Assembly: GCA_030762895.1 (NCBI GenBank)
Contig: CM061065.1
Coordinates: 63,658,200 to 63,722,199, forward strand
Direction of reading: 5' to 3'
From: Sophora flavescens
Taxonomy: Eukaryota > Streptophyta > Magnoliopsida > Fabales > Fabaceae
Length of the DNA stretch: 64,000 nucleotides
A program made the translations under genes and the position numbers. The notes beneath the pieces are model-generated. The model made no database searches. It worked only from the letters and a program-made list of their open reading frames with translations, and had not been told where the DNA came from. The stretch's first letter is position 1, and each line of letters starts with the position of its first letter. Positions 52,653 to 63,160 of the stretch are shown piece by piece.

Positions 52653-54882
52653 ATGGCATCAAACACATCAAGTAACCTGTCAATGCGATCCGTCCTTGAG
52701 AAGGATAAATTATCCGGAACAAATTTTCTGGACTGGTACAGAAACTTGAGGATTGTCCTCAAACATGAGAAAAAGCTGTATGTTCTTGAGGAGCCTATTC
52801 CTGAGGAGCCACCGGCTTCAAGTGCTCCTAGGGCTGACAGGGATGCTTATAAGAAGCATCGGGGATGACGCCTTAGACGTCGGCTGTCTTATGCTTGCTA
52901 CCATGACCTCTGAGCTGCAAAAGCAACATGAGACCATGGAGGCGTACGATATGATCGTGCACCTCAAGCTGCTCTACCAAGAGCAAGCAAGGCATGAGCG
53001 GTTCGAAATTTCTAGAGCCCTTTTCCAGTGTAAATTGGCAGAAGGAAGCCCTGTGAGTCCTCATGTACTCCAGATGATCGGGTACATTGAGAATCTCGAG
53101 AGACTGGGTTTTCCTTTAGGCCAAGAGTTGGCCACCGACTTAGTTCTGCAATCGTTGCCTGAGAGCTATAGTCAGTTTGTCATGAACTTTAATATGAATG
53201 ATCTTGACAAACCTTTGCCAGAATTGTTGAGCATGTTGAGAACTGCTGAACAAAATATTAACAAAGGAAAGGGAAAGGCCATTTTGATGGTCCAGGCTGG
53301 AAATAGCAAGAAGCAGCCCAAGAAGCCCAAGAACAAACAAAAGGGCAAGGGCAAGGGCAAGGCCATCAACAAGATCAAGCCCAGTACTTCTGGCTTGAAG
53401 CCTGTGGGTGGTGTGGCTAAGGAAGGCAATTGCTTCCACTGTGGTCGGACCGGACATTGGAAGAGGAACTGCCCAAAATACCTGGAAGAAATCAAGAAGA
53501 AGAAGGGAAGTGAGACTTCCGCTTCAGGTATGTTTGTTATAGAAGTCAATTTATCTACTTCTGCATCATGGGTATTAGATACTGGATGTGGTTCTCACAT
53601 TTGTACAAATGTGCAGGATCTAAACAGGAGTAGACCATTGACAAAGGGCGAAGTCGATCTACGAGTCGGAAATGGAGCAAAGGTTGCTGCTTTAGCTGTA
53701 GGGACTTATGTATTGACTTTGCCCACTGGGCTTACTATTCAGTTAGAGAACTGTTATTTTGTGCCTGCAATTAGCAGGAATATCATTTCCGTTTCTTGTT
53801 TGGACAAGATTGGTTTTTCTTTTATAATAAAGAACAAAAGTTGTTCTATTTACTTGGATGATATTTTCTATGCTAGTGCACACATGAGTAATGGACTTTA
53901 TGTCCTTGATCTTGAAATGCCAATCTATAACATAAATACTAAGAGGTTCAAACCAAATGAGTTGAACCCGTCTTATCTTTGGCATTGTCATTTAGGCCAT
54001 ATAAATGAGAAGCGCATTTCGAAGCTCCATAAAGATGGACTCTTGGACTCATTTGATTATGAATCATATGAGATATGTGAGTCTTGTTTATTGGGAAAGA
54101 TGACTAAAGCTCCATTCACCGGCAAAGGTGAAAGAGCCAACGATCTTTTGGGTCTTATACATAGCGATGTATGCGGACCCCTAAACACATTAGCTAGAGG
54201 TGGTTTTCAGTACTTCATCACATTTACTGATGATTTCAGTAGATATGGATTTGTGTATCTTATGAAACATAAATCGAAATCCTTTGAAAAGTTCAAGGAA
54301 TTCAAAAATGAGGTACAAAACCAACTTGGTAAGAATATTAAAACTCTTCGATCAGATCGAGGTGGTGAATATTTGAGCCTAGAGTTTGATGATCATCTGA
54401 GAGAGTGTGGAATTTTATCTCAACTCACTCCACATGGAACACCACAATGGATTGGTGTTTCTGAGAGGAGAAATCGAACCTTGTTGGACATGGTTCGGTC
54501 TATGATGAGTCATGCAAACCTTCCAAACTCTTTCCGGGGACATGCTCTATTAACAACAGCTTTTACACTTAACTGTGTTCCATCCAAAACGGTAGAAAAG
54601 ACACCATATGAGATATGGACTGGTAGACGACCCAGCATGTCTTTTATGAAGATTTGGGGTTGTGAAGCATATGTAAAACGTCAAGTTTCTAATAAGCTTG
54701 ATCCCAAATCTGATAAATGCTTCTTTGTGGGGTATCCCAAAGAAACCAAGGGATATTATTTCTATAATCCTTCCGAAGGCAAAGTGTTTGTCGCACGGAC
54801 TGGTGTATTCCTAGAAAAGGAGTTTATCTCCATAGGAACCAGTGAGAGGAAGATAGAACTTGAAGAAATTCAAGAATCATAG
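52653..54882 (+). pseudogene. copia-3 Gag, protease and integrase
   Basis: The start MASNTSSNLSMRSVLEKDKL is at 52653. After KKHR a run of four Gs at 52861-52864 has one G too many, which shifts the frame; beyond it the frame is open to 54882. Domains: Gag (SGTNFLDWYRNLRIVLKHEK; LQSLPESYSQFVMNFNMNDL), CCHC knuckle CFHCGRTGHWKRNC (about 53431-53472), protease WVLDTGCGSHICTN (about 53570), integrase zinc finger (HCHLGHINEKR; CESCLLGKM) and core (HSDVCGPL, TDDFSRYG, LRSDRGGEY, SERRNRTL). The usual QQNG before SERR is changed to QWIG. The TAG at 54880-54882 is in frame with the RT that follows, so it is a premature stop in one polyprotein. Confidence 0.92.
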
Positions 54883-56094
54883 AGTAGTGACCTACCATTG
54901 GTGGAACAGGAGCAACCTTCACAAAATGTTGTGGAGGAACAACCTGCTCCAGTAGCACAAGGCCAGCGTAGGTCTAACAGGATACGTCACCAGCCTGAGA
55001 GATATGGATTTCTCATGACTCCACAAGGTGATGTATTGCTCATGGATCAAGATGAGCCTGTGACTTACCAGGAGGCCATCACTGGCCCAGAATCTGAGAA
55101 GTGGCTAGAGGCCATGAAATCTGAGATGGATTCCATGTACACCAACCAGGTATGGACCTTGGTAGAGCCACCTGAAGGTGTAAAACCTATAGGGTGCAAG
55201 TGGGTTTTCAAAAAGAAAACTGACATGGATGGTAAAGTACATACCTTTAAGGCACGATTGGTGACCAAGGGTTTCAAGCAAATTCACGGTGTCGACTATG
55301 ATGAGACCTTTTCACCTATTGCGATGCTTAAATCCGTCTGGATCTTACTTGCTATCGCTGCATACCATGATTATGAGATATGGCAGATGGATGTCAAAAC
55401 TGCCTTCCTTAATGGAAAGCTTCTTGAGGATGTGTACATGACACAACCTGAAGGCTTTGACATTTCGGAGGATACCGGAAAGGTATGTAAATTGCAGCGA
55501 TCAATCTATGGATTGAAGCAAGCTTCCAGAAGTTGGAACCTTCGTTTTGATGATGCTGTAAGACAGTACGGATTCATCAAAAATGAAGATGAACCTTGTG
55601 TCTACAAGAAGGTTAGTGGGAGCATTGTTGTTTTTCTGGTGTTATATGTAGATGACATATTACTCATTGGAAATGACATCCCTACACTACAAAATGTAAA
55701 GACATGGTTAGGGAATTGCTTCTCTATGAAATATTTGGGTGAAGCTACCTATGTATTGGGAATCAGGATCTATTGGGATAGATCACTGAAATTTCTTGGC
55801 CTAAGTCAGAGTACATACATGGACAAAGTGTTGAGACGCTTTAACATGCATGAATCCAAGAAAGGACTCTTGCCTATGTCACATGGTATATGCCTATCAA
55901 AGGCACAATCCCCTTCCACTCAAGAAGAAAGGGATCGCATGAGTAAGATTCCATATGCATCCGCAGTTGGATCTATCATGTATGCCATGTTATGTACTCG
56001 ACCAGATGTATCGTATGCTTTAAGCATAACGAGCAGTGTACCGATCCCGATCCCGGTGAAAGTCACACTGGTCTCTTGTCAAGAACATCCTTAA
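54883..56094 (+). pseudogene. copia-3 reverse transcriptase
   Basis: Continues the same frame as Gag-INT after the TAG. Visible: SEKWLEAMKSEMDSMYTNQV (about 55095), CKWVFKKKTDMDGKV, FKARLVTKGFKQ, WQMDVKTAFLNGKL (about 55381), LKQASRSWN, catalytic YVDDILLIGND (about 55648), MKYLGEATYVLGI, and TRPDVSYALSI (about 56000). After 56030 an indel shifts the frame into VPIPIPVKV and an early stop at 56094, so the link to RNase H is lost. Residues of the catalytic block are intact. Confidence 0.93.
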
Positions 56095-56638
56095 GTACTT
56101 GAGAAGAACTAAGGATTCGTTCTGGTATATGGAGGCGAGGAAGAGCTTGTTGTAATAGGTTACACCGATGCTAGCTTCCCGCATCGATAAGGATGATTCC
56201 AGATCGCAATCTGGTTATGTGTTCTGCTCGAATGGCGGGCCGTGAGCTGGAAGAGTTCAAAGCAGGAGACAGGTTGCCGATTCTACTACGTAGGCTGAGT
56301 ATATTGCCGCCTCCAATGCAGCAAAGGAGGCTGTTTGGATCAGGAAGTTCATTACTGAGCTTGGTACAGTTCCTAGTATTGTGGACCCCATTGATCTCTA
56401 TTGTGATAACAATGGGGCCATTGCACATGCTAAGGAACCTAGATCTCATCAGGGATCCAAACATATACTTAGGCGCTTCCATCTCATTCGAGAGATTATC
56501 GATAGAAGAGATGTGAAAATATGCAGAGTACCAACGCTTGATAACGTTGCTGACCCACTTACGAAACCTCTTGCTCAACAGAACCATGAAGGTCACACTA
56601 GATCGATGGGCATTAGATTTATGCCTCATTGGCTCTAG
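56095..56638 (+). pseudogene. copia-3 RNase H, frameshifted
   Basis: Pieces in changing frames: ILKYLRRTKDSF, GYTDASF (near 56160), CSNGGP/AVSWK-type sequence near 56230, then a clean tail IDLYCDNNGAIAHAKEPRSH (about 56390-56450) and DNVADPLTKPLAQQ (about 56540) ending at HWL and TAG (56636-56638). Several small indels between 56040 and 56380 break it. Confidence 0.88.
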
Positions 56639-56652
56639 TGCTAGTGGGAAAT
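56637..56652 (+). other. Polypurine-type tract of copia-3
   Basis: GTGCTAGTGGGAAAT immediately before the 3' LTR. Purine-rich but short. Confidence 0.55.
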
Positions 56653-58053
56653 TGTTGGTGTAAGCCCTAGAGGCCAGTGTATTTCTTTAGACTTACATTT
56701 GTATCTTGCTATTATATATATATGATATAAGGCATTCCAGTTTATTGTGTTACTTGTTTAAACATAATAAAGTCCTTAGAATAGAAATTTCAGTTTAATA
56801 GAATATCAAGTATATGACTTGATTGTGAGACACTATTGAACAATGAAATCATATTCTTAAAAATCCGTAGTCAAGTATTTTATTAATAAGGACAATAATA
56901 ATACATTGAGACTATTATGTGTGCAGGCTGATGGCCATATCTCACGGGTCATGGATATGAGATATCGAGTCGCCACATAGGTACACATTAGAGTAATGCT
57001 ATACTGGATTGACCCACCATGAGAACACTACATGGAGCGTTATGTGAGTGTCATAAGTAGTTCTCATAGTGACAATGGTGTATGTAGTCCTTCGACCTGA
57101 AATCACTACGATCCCTACATGAGGAGTCGTGTGCTTTAATATCGTCAAACGTCATCTGTAATAGGATGATTATAAAGACGGTCATTGGGCATACCACGAG
57201 CCATGCAGAGGGATGTGAGTGACCTAGATGGAATTTGTCCCTCCTACATAACAGGAGTAATATCTGTGGGCCCCCTGATAGAGTGGGACTGTAAAATGCA
57301 TGGTCGTGCTGAAATGAGTCAATATGAGATATCGACCTCATTTGTTGTTAAGTCTACTCGGGTATCAGGGAACATGATATTGAACCATACAAGGGTAACA
57401 CATTCTATGTCTTGTGTTTAATATAGATATATGGACAAAGGGATAATAGTGCACATGAATATTTGTCACAGAAAGGTTTCGTCAAATCACTGACTTTCTC
57501 ACTACTTAGGTAGTAGTGATGTATTGCTAGATACCGCTCACTGTTTGTAATATTAAATGGGATTTAATATTACTACTAACGTTTTGGGAACCTATAGGGT
57601 CACACACATAAGAGCGGATTAAAAGAAGCATTAAAAGGAGAGATGGACTTTCCTATTGGGCCTAGCGCATAGTACATGGGCTTAGGTCAAATGCTGCTCA
57701 TTAACTCACTTAAGGAGGCGCTACTATAAGTAGACCACTTAAGTTGTTGTGCCCACACGTTTTTCAACCTAGCCGCACATAGAGAGTAAGTGTGAACAGC
57801 AAGTCTCGGTTTTGAAGCTAGCACTGTGAGACGGAGACGCTTCGGGTTCGTGACGTTGGACGTTCACGGAATCTGCTCGTGTGGATACCTTAGAGACATC
57901 GTTCGTGCGGTGTTCGTGATAGACGAATTCTGATCAACAGCCATCGCTTCAAGAGGTAAACCTTCTAATCATGAATCATGACCATTCACAAGGATCCTTA
58001 GATGGGAATTTTTCTGCTGCGTTTCTTTTTGTTTTATACGCAAATTCCCAACA
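56653..58053 (+). repeat. 3' LTR of copia-3
   Basis: Same sequence as 49609-51008, with a modest number of substitutions (for example ATGATGTA against ATGCTATA). Confidence 0.95.
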
Positions 58054-58112
58054 GTCAGCAATCTCTATGGGTTCGATACTTAGAGTCCCAAATACTCCTA
58101 TATTACTTTTGC

Positions 58113-59110
58113 GGCTAAAATACACTTTTGGTCCCTTATCTTATTTTTAGGTTCTGTTTTGGTCCCTCATCTTTAAAAAGTTCTATTTTGGTCCCTCAAC
58201 TATTTGACGTTATACAAAAATACCCTTTTCCATCAGTTTTGCACTGAAGGCGTTAGGTATCCGCCATCAGTGACCGGAAACCGTTGTCGCCATCGTCGGA
58301 ACCGCCGCCGCCAGAATCTAGGTTTTATAGAGGGAAAATCTCATTTTCTGTTTCTCTCTTTTCTTCCTTCTCTTCCTCCCTTCCTTCTTCCAACCTAATG
58401 TTGATGCTTTTGGATCAGATTCTTCAGCTTTATCTACCAATTCTCTGTTCTTCCCGGATCTTTCAAAGTCCTCTACAAAGGAGCGAACTTCTTGATTGGT
58501 AGCAAGATCCAATGGGGTCTTTCCTGCCCTTGTCTTGGCACTAAGCCTGAACCTAAGAATAACACTAGTATATGAAATAGAAACCATAAGTAAAACCAGA
58601 ACAGCCCCCAATTATTGCAATGGCAGCATGCTCAACCTGACCTATGGTCCTTCACCGGTGCGACGAGGCAGCATGAGCGGGACAGAGGTGGCCGGAACGA
58701 CGTGCGTGGTGAAGGTTACTGATGAGGCAGCGGCGGATCTAGACCTGCGTCTTGCGAAAGAGACGCTTAGCAGAGGATGGGATTGATGCACGACAGCTCT
58801 GGCTCAAGACAACGGTGCTGCTCATGGAGGAGACAATGGTGGAGGGGACCGGACCTGGGTCGAAGAAGGAAGGAGGGGAGAGAAGGAAGTAAGGGAGAGA
58901 AAATGGGATTTTCTCTTTCTAAAACCTAGATTCCGGTGGTGGTATTGGCGGTTCCGGTGATGGCGACGACGGTTTTCGGTGACTGATGGCGGATACCTAA
59001 CGCCGTCAGTGCAAAACAGACGGAAAGGGTGTTTTTGTATAACGTCAAATAGTTGAGGGACCAAAACAAAACCTAAAAATAAGATAAGGGACCAAAAGTG
59101 TATTTTAGCC
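58113..59110. mobile_element. MULE with long inverted repeats and a captured gene fragment (Pack-MULE-like), 998 bp
   Basis: Ends GGCTAAAATACACTTTTGGT and its exact inverse ACCAAAAGTGTATTTTAGCC. Inverted arms extend at least 220 bases (58113-58345 against 58895-59110). Flanked by TTACTTTTGC and TTACTTTTAC, a 9-10-bp duplication with one change, as expected for Mutator-like elements. The intact Athila LTR at 43790 shows the empty site. No transposase is present. Confidence 0.85.
58390..58611 (-). pseudogene. Ankyrin-like gene fragment inside the MULE
   Basis: The minus strand encodes SAKTRAGKTPLDLATNQEVR followed by SFVEDFERSGKNRELVDKAE. The first part is the second helix and turn of an ankyrin repeat (GKTPLDLA consensus); the rest looks like the end of an ankyrin-domain protein. 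Upstream on the minus strand, TTCTTAGGTTCAG just before the SAKTR codons looks like an intron 3' end, so the donor may have been genomic DNA with an intron. The rest of the interior (58612-58890) is GC-rich and may hold further captured sequence. Parent gene not identified. Confidence 0.6.
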
Positions 59111-59161
59111 TTACTTTTACGATAGGGTGCACTTTCCCTTAAGTGTAGTTTCAGCACAACA

Positions 59162-59310
59162 CCAACCAATCTTTATTATATTATACTACATAGAAAATAG
59201 TATTAAATTGCTAAATGTCATAATTAATTTATAAAAGCCAACTTCAAATTAGAAAGACAAAAAGAAAATGACAAAGCATAACTTAATTCACTAAAAGCAA
59301 AGTAAAAACA
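59162..59310. other. AT-rich Tat-C sequence next to the Athila insertion
   Basis: No gene or motif recognised. Confidence 0.5.
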
Positions 59311-59389
59311 AGTTGGTGGCCTCATTAAAATCTTCCAAGCCAAAAACCTCTTTCAAGGAAAAAAGAATGGGGTAGGAAAAAGAGTACCA
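59311..59389. other. Tat conserved non-coding motif, copy 3
   Basis: GTGGCCTCATTAAAATCTTC ... GGGTAGGAAAAAGAGTACC, at the same position relative to integrase as in Tat-B. The stem is weaker here. Confidence 0.75.
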
Positions 59390-59403
59390 CCCAATACATA
59401 AGG

Positions 59404-60761
59404 TTAACTAAAATAAAATTTCAAATAGGAGGCATTCCAAGTTCTCGGAATTACCTTCCCAGATAACTCTTCTAAGTGATAGGTCCCATTTTCCAAATTA
59501 ATCACTATATGGAAAGGTCCAGCCCAGTTTGCTGCCAACTTCCCTTCAGAGGGATCCTTACGACCACTCCCTTGAAATCTTAACACCAAATCCCCAACTT
59601 CGAAATTTCTCGGCTTCAACATGGAATTGTATCTCTTAGCTATTCTCCTTTTACAAACTTCCTCTCTAATTCAGACTTCATCTCAGACCTCCTCTATCAA
59701 ATCTAGCTCTTCCCCCCTACTTTCTTCATTAAGTTCTATGTGATAATGCTGCCTTATGAGAGAAGGATCCCCCACTTCAACTGGTAGCATAGAAGCCTCT
59801 CCATAGGCTAATCAAAAAGGTGTTTCCTTTGTTGTCGATTGGGGGTACAATGATATCTCCACAGTATACTTGGTAACTCTTCAGCCCACATACCTTTGGC
59901 TTTCCCTAGCCTCTTCTTCAGCTCTCCGAGAATAAACTTATTGGCTGCTTCTGCCTATCCATTGGTTTGGGGGTGCTCTACTGATGAAAACCTCCGTTTG
60001 ACCCCAAGATTAGCACAAAACTCGGTGAACACCTTATCCGTAAATTGTTTGCCATTGTCTGAGATTATCGCCACCGGAATCCCTTACCTACATATTATAT
60101 TATTCCAGACAAATTTTTGTACCTGATTGGCAGTATTCTTGGTCAATGGTTCGACTTCCACCCATTTCGTGAAATAATCTACAGCAACCAATAAAAACAT
60201 CACCTGCCTATTCGCCATTGGAAATAGACCGAGAATATCAATCCCCCACAAATCGAAAGGCCATGTTGGCAGTATACTATGTAACTCTTCTGGCTTCGTA
60301 TATGGTATCACAGCATGTCTCTGACACATATCACAATTATGGACCCACTCGAAACAATTAGCCATTAACTTCGACCAATAATATCCTGTTCGGGTGTCCT
60401 TCTTTGCTAGCACTCTACCCCTGTTATGCATCCCACATATTCCTCCATGAATCTAAGTCATAATGTATTCCCCCTTTTCCTTCGTCAAACACTTCAATAA
60501 TGGTCCCGAGAAAGATCTCTTGTACAGCCTTCCCTTCGTGATAGTAAACTAGCTAGCTTGCTGACAAAGTTTCCCAGCTTCCTGAACATCCTCAGGTAAA
60601 AAATCTTCGGTTAAATACTTCCAGATTGGGGTCATCCATTCTCGGTCTGCTTCTTCAATTACCTTAACCATCATCTCTTCCTCAATACTCGGCTTCAGCA
60701 GTGTTTCCTGTATAATTGTTTTGTGTCCTCTAGGTCTTTTTGTGCTAGCTAGGTTAGACAA
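59404..60761 (-). pseudogene. Tat-C integrase, broken
   Basis: Readable parts: DREWMTPIWKYLTEDFLPED (near 60600-60650), the zinc-finger end CFEWVHNCDMCQRHA (near 60330), the core WPFDLWGIDILGLFPM (near 60230) and VAVDYFTKWVEVEPL (near 60160), and the C-terminal domain LKPRNFEVGDLVLRFQGSGR to IPRTWNASYLKFYFS (59404-59622). Compared with Tat-B the CxxC pair (CDMC) is kept. Frameshifts and stops near 60083, 60432 and 60549, and through 59623-60080, disable it. Confidence 0.85.
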
Positions 60762-61500
60762 TAAGTCTGCCCAACTATTCTTCTTTCTTGAAATGTGCTC
60801 AATCTCAAACTTTTCAAACTCAAATCAGAGAATTTACCTTACATAAATACCTCGTTAAATGTGGTTCACTAAAGTCCCCAGAACTTGTCGAGTTACCAAC
60901 TGCGAGTCACTCCTGCATCTGACTGCATTTACCCTTACCTCCTTGGCCAACCTCAACCCCGTAATCATGGCTTCATATTCTACTTCATTGTTAGACACCT
61001 TGAAATCAAACCTAAGTGACTGCTCCAACACTATGTCTCCTGGTCCCTCCAGAATTACTCCTGCACCACTTCCCCTTACATTTGATGCTCCATCTACATA
61101 CAGATTCCACCACTCTGAATCTAAACTCGATTCTGGTGACAACTCAGCCACAAAATCCGAGAGGCATTGCGCCTTTATTGGTCCCCTTTATTCATACTTC
61201 AGCCCGAATTCTAACAATTCCACTGACCAAGCGATCATCCTATCTGCTAATTCTGCCTTCCATAGTACCTGCTTGATAAGATGGTTTGTCTTCACAACTA
61301 TTTGGTGACTTTGAAAATATGGTGTTAGACGCCTTGCAGCCGTGATCAATGAAAATGCCAGTTTTTCAATAACTTGGTATCTTGTCCCCGCATCACGTAA
61401 CACTCGGCTAATGTAGTACACTGGGAGTTGCTGTTTGTCAATCTCCTGCACCAACACTGCACTAATCGTCATCTCAGTCACTGACAAATATAACAGCAGT
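60762..61500 (-). pseudogene. Tat-C RNase H domains
   Basis: First RNase H: ISAVLVQEIDKQQLPVYYIS, then RYQVIEKLAFSLITAARRL and YFQSHQIVVKTNHLIKQ (61188-61487). Second, archaeal-type RNase H: WWNLYVDGASNVRGSGAGV, then NNEVEYEAMITGLRLAKEV and CRSDSQLVTRQV (60855-61151). A stop near 61187 lies between them. Two RNase H domains in tandem mark the Tat lineage. Confidence 0.87.
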
Positions 61501-61507
61501 TCCTTTC

Positions 61508-62490
61508 CACCTTACGGCTTGTTCAAAATTGGTGGAGAACCCAAAAAAAAGTTTTGAATTCTTGAAATTCTAATTCACACTCGGTGTTCCACTCAAATTG
61601 TTGCAGTTTTTTCAGCAATTTGAATAGAGACTGAACTTTCTCAACAGATTTTGGTAAGAACCGAGCTAATGAAGCTAGTCTCCCTGCCAATCTTTGAACT
61701 TCCTTTACACTTGATGGACTCCTTATTTCAATAATAGCTCGGCACTTGTCGGGGTTGACTTCAATTCCTCTATATGTTAACATGAACCCCAAGAACTTAG
61801 CACTCCTAATTCCATAATTGTATTTTTCTGGATTAAGCCGCATATTATGCTTCCTTACCTGTCCGAAAATTTCCCTCAAATCATCCACATGTTTAGAATG
61901 GTCTTCGGACTTCACCACAATGTCATCCACATAAACCTTCATGTTCCTCCCAATTTGTTTCTCAAATACTTTGTCCATTAGCCTCTGATAGGTAGCTCCA
62001 GTGTTCTTCAGCCCGAATGGCATAACTCTGTAACAGTAATTGGCCCTATTTGACATAAAAGCAGTTTTCTCCTAATCTGGCAAGTACATCCAGATTTGGT
62101 TATATCTAGAATATGCATCAATGAGACTAAGTATCTGGTATCTTGAAGCCCCATCCACTAGCTAATCTATTAGGTAAAGGGTATGAATCCTTTGGGCAAG
62201 CCTTGTTCAAATCTGTGTAATTCGTGCACATACACCACTTCCCGTTTGATTTCTTCACCAATACCACATTTGCCAACCAGGTTGTATACTTGATCTCTCG
62301 TATAAACCCTGCTTCCATGACTCGTTTTATTTCTTCCTCTACAACCTTCCTCATTTCCACTCCTATCTTCCTTTTTTTTTTTGGGATACAGGCTTTGCAT
62401 CATGGCACAACGAAAGCCTGTGAATACGACACTCGGATGTACCCCAGGCATGTCGGCCGTGCTACATACAAACAAATCCGAGTTCTCCAA
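61508..62490 (-). pseudogene. Tat-C reverse transcriptase, broken
   Basis: N-terminal part: AGFIREIKYTTWLANVVLVK and NGKWCMCTNYTDLNKACPKD (62190-62330). After a frameshift near 62150: NYCYRVMPFGLKNTGATYQR (about 61990-62050), catalytic YVDDIVVKS (near 61920-61945), KFLGFMLTYRGIEVNPDKCR (near 61740-61800). The frame stops at 61523. Substantially the same protein as in Tat-B. Confidence 0.87.
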
Positions 62491-62699
62491 GACAACCTTC
62501 CTGATTGCTTCCTCTGCGTCTTATTCTAATTGTGTGCCAATATGTGTCTTCTATTCCTCCATTTTGCCTATCAGGAACTTCTTCAGATCATCTGCAGCTT
62601 GTGGGTGCAACTCCCTCATGTCTTCTCTCAGAAATAATTCCATATTGCTCACAGTGTCCACTTGAACCTTGCTATCTTTCTTTTCTGCCACATTCTCTT

Positions 62700-63160
62700 C
62701 TCCCTTAAAATTTACCTTCAGACTATCCACATAGCATTTCCGAGCTAGTCTCTAGCCAGCTCGTACTGACACCACCTCCCCTGAGTTTTAGTAGAACTTC
62801 ATAGTTAGATGAGGTGTCGACACAATGGCTCCCAAATCGTTCAAGCTTGATCTCCCGAGAATCATATTATAGGCAGCTCTAGGTGTATCCACTGTGATAT
62901 ACTTAACTGAAATTGTCTTCGAAGCTGTTCCATTACCTAGCTTTGTAAGCAACTCTACATACCCTCTGGTTTCCACATGATCCCCCGCGAATCCTATGAA
63001 GTGTTGCCAAAATCTCTTATCTCTTTCTCCAGTATCCCCAACTTCTTGAAAGTGGTGTAGTATAGTATGTCAGTCGAGCTTTCCTGATCTACCAGAGTTT
63101 TCTTGACCACAAAATTGGCCACCTCCACCGAGATTACCATAGGATCATCTTGATTTGGAT
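62700..63160 (-). pseudogene. Tat-C protease region
   Basis: ETRGYVELLTKLGNGTASKT to NMILGRSSLNDLGAIVSTPH (62788-62976) corresponds to Tat-B 38960-39150. The active-site end (LVDQESSTDILYYTTF type, near 63050-63110) is readable in another frame, with the glycine of the active site apparently lost. Confidence 0.75.

Larger units (their letters stand above)
49609..58053 (+). mobile_element. Near full-length Ty1/copia retrotransposon (copia-3)
   Basis: Two LTRs of 1400 and 1401 bp that look roughly 98 percent identical, a perfect target duplication GTCAG (49604-49608 and 58054-58058), an exact primer-binding site, a gag-pol region and a polypurine tract. The coding region has one frameshift, one in-frame stop and a broken RNase H. 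It inserted into the Athila right LTR. Clade not assigned beyond copia. Confidence 0.93.
42177..59161 (+). mobile_element. Athila-like Ty3/gypsy element, internally deleted, with nested insertions
   Basis: The left LTR 42177-43836 and right LTR 48079-59161 (the latter interrupted by copia-3 and a MULE) are clearly the same sequence, both starting TGATAAACTG. The primer-binding site TGGTGCCATTGCTAGGG and the tract AAGTGTGGGGAGG before the right LTR are of Athila type. The internal region is only 4.2 kb with remnants of gag and of the envelope-like ORF and no RT or integrase. The flanks CCAGC and CCAAC look like a 5-bp target duplication with one change. Confidence 0.85.
48079..59161 (+). repeat. 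Right LTR of the Athila-like element, interrupted twice
   Basis: LTR sequence runs 48079-49608, resumes at 58059 after copia-3 and its duplicated GTCAG, and resumes again at 59111 after the MULE, ending GCACAACA at 59161. Confidence 0.9.
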
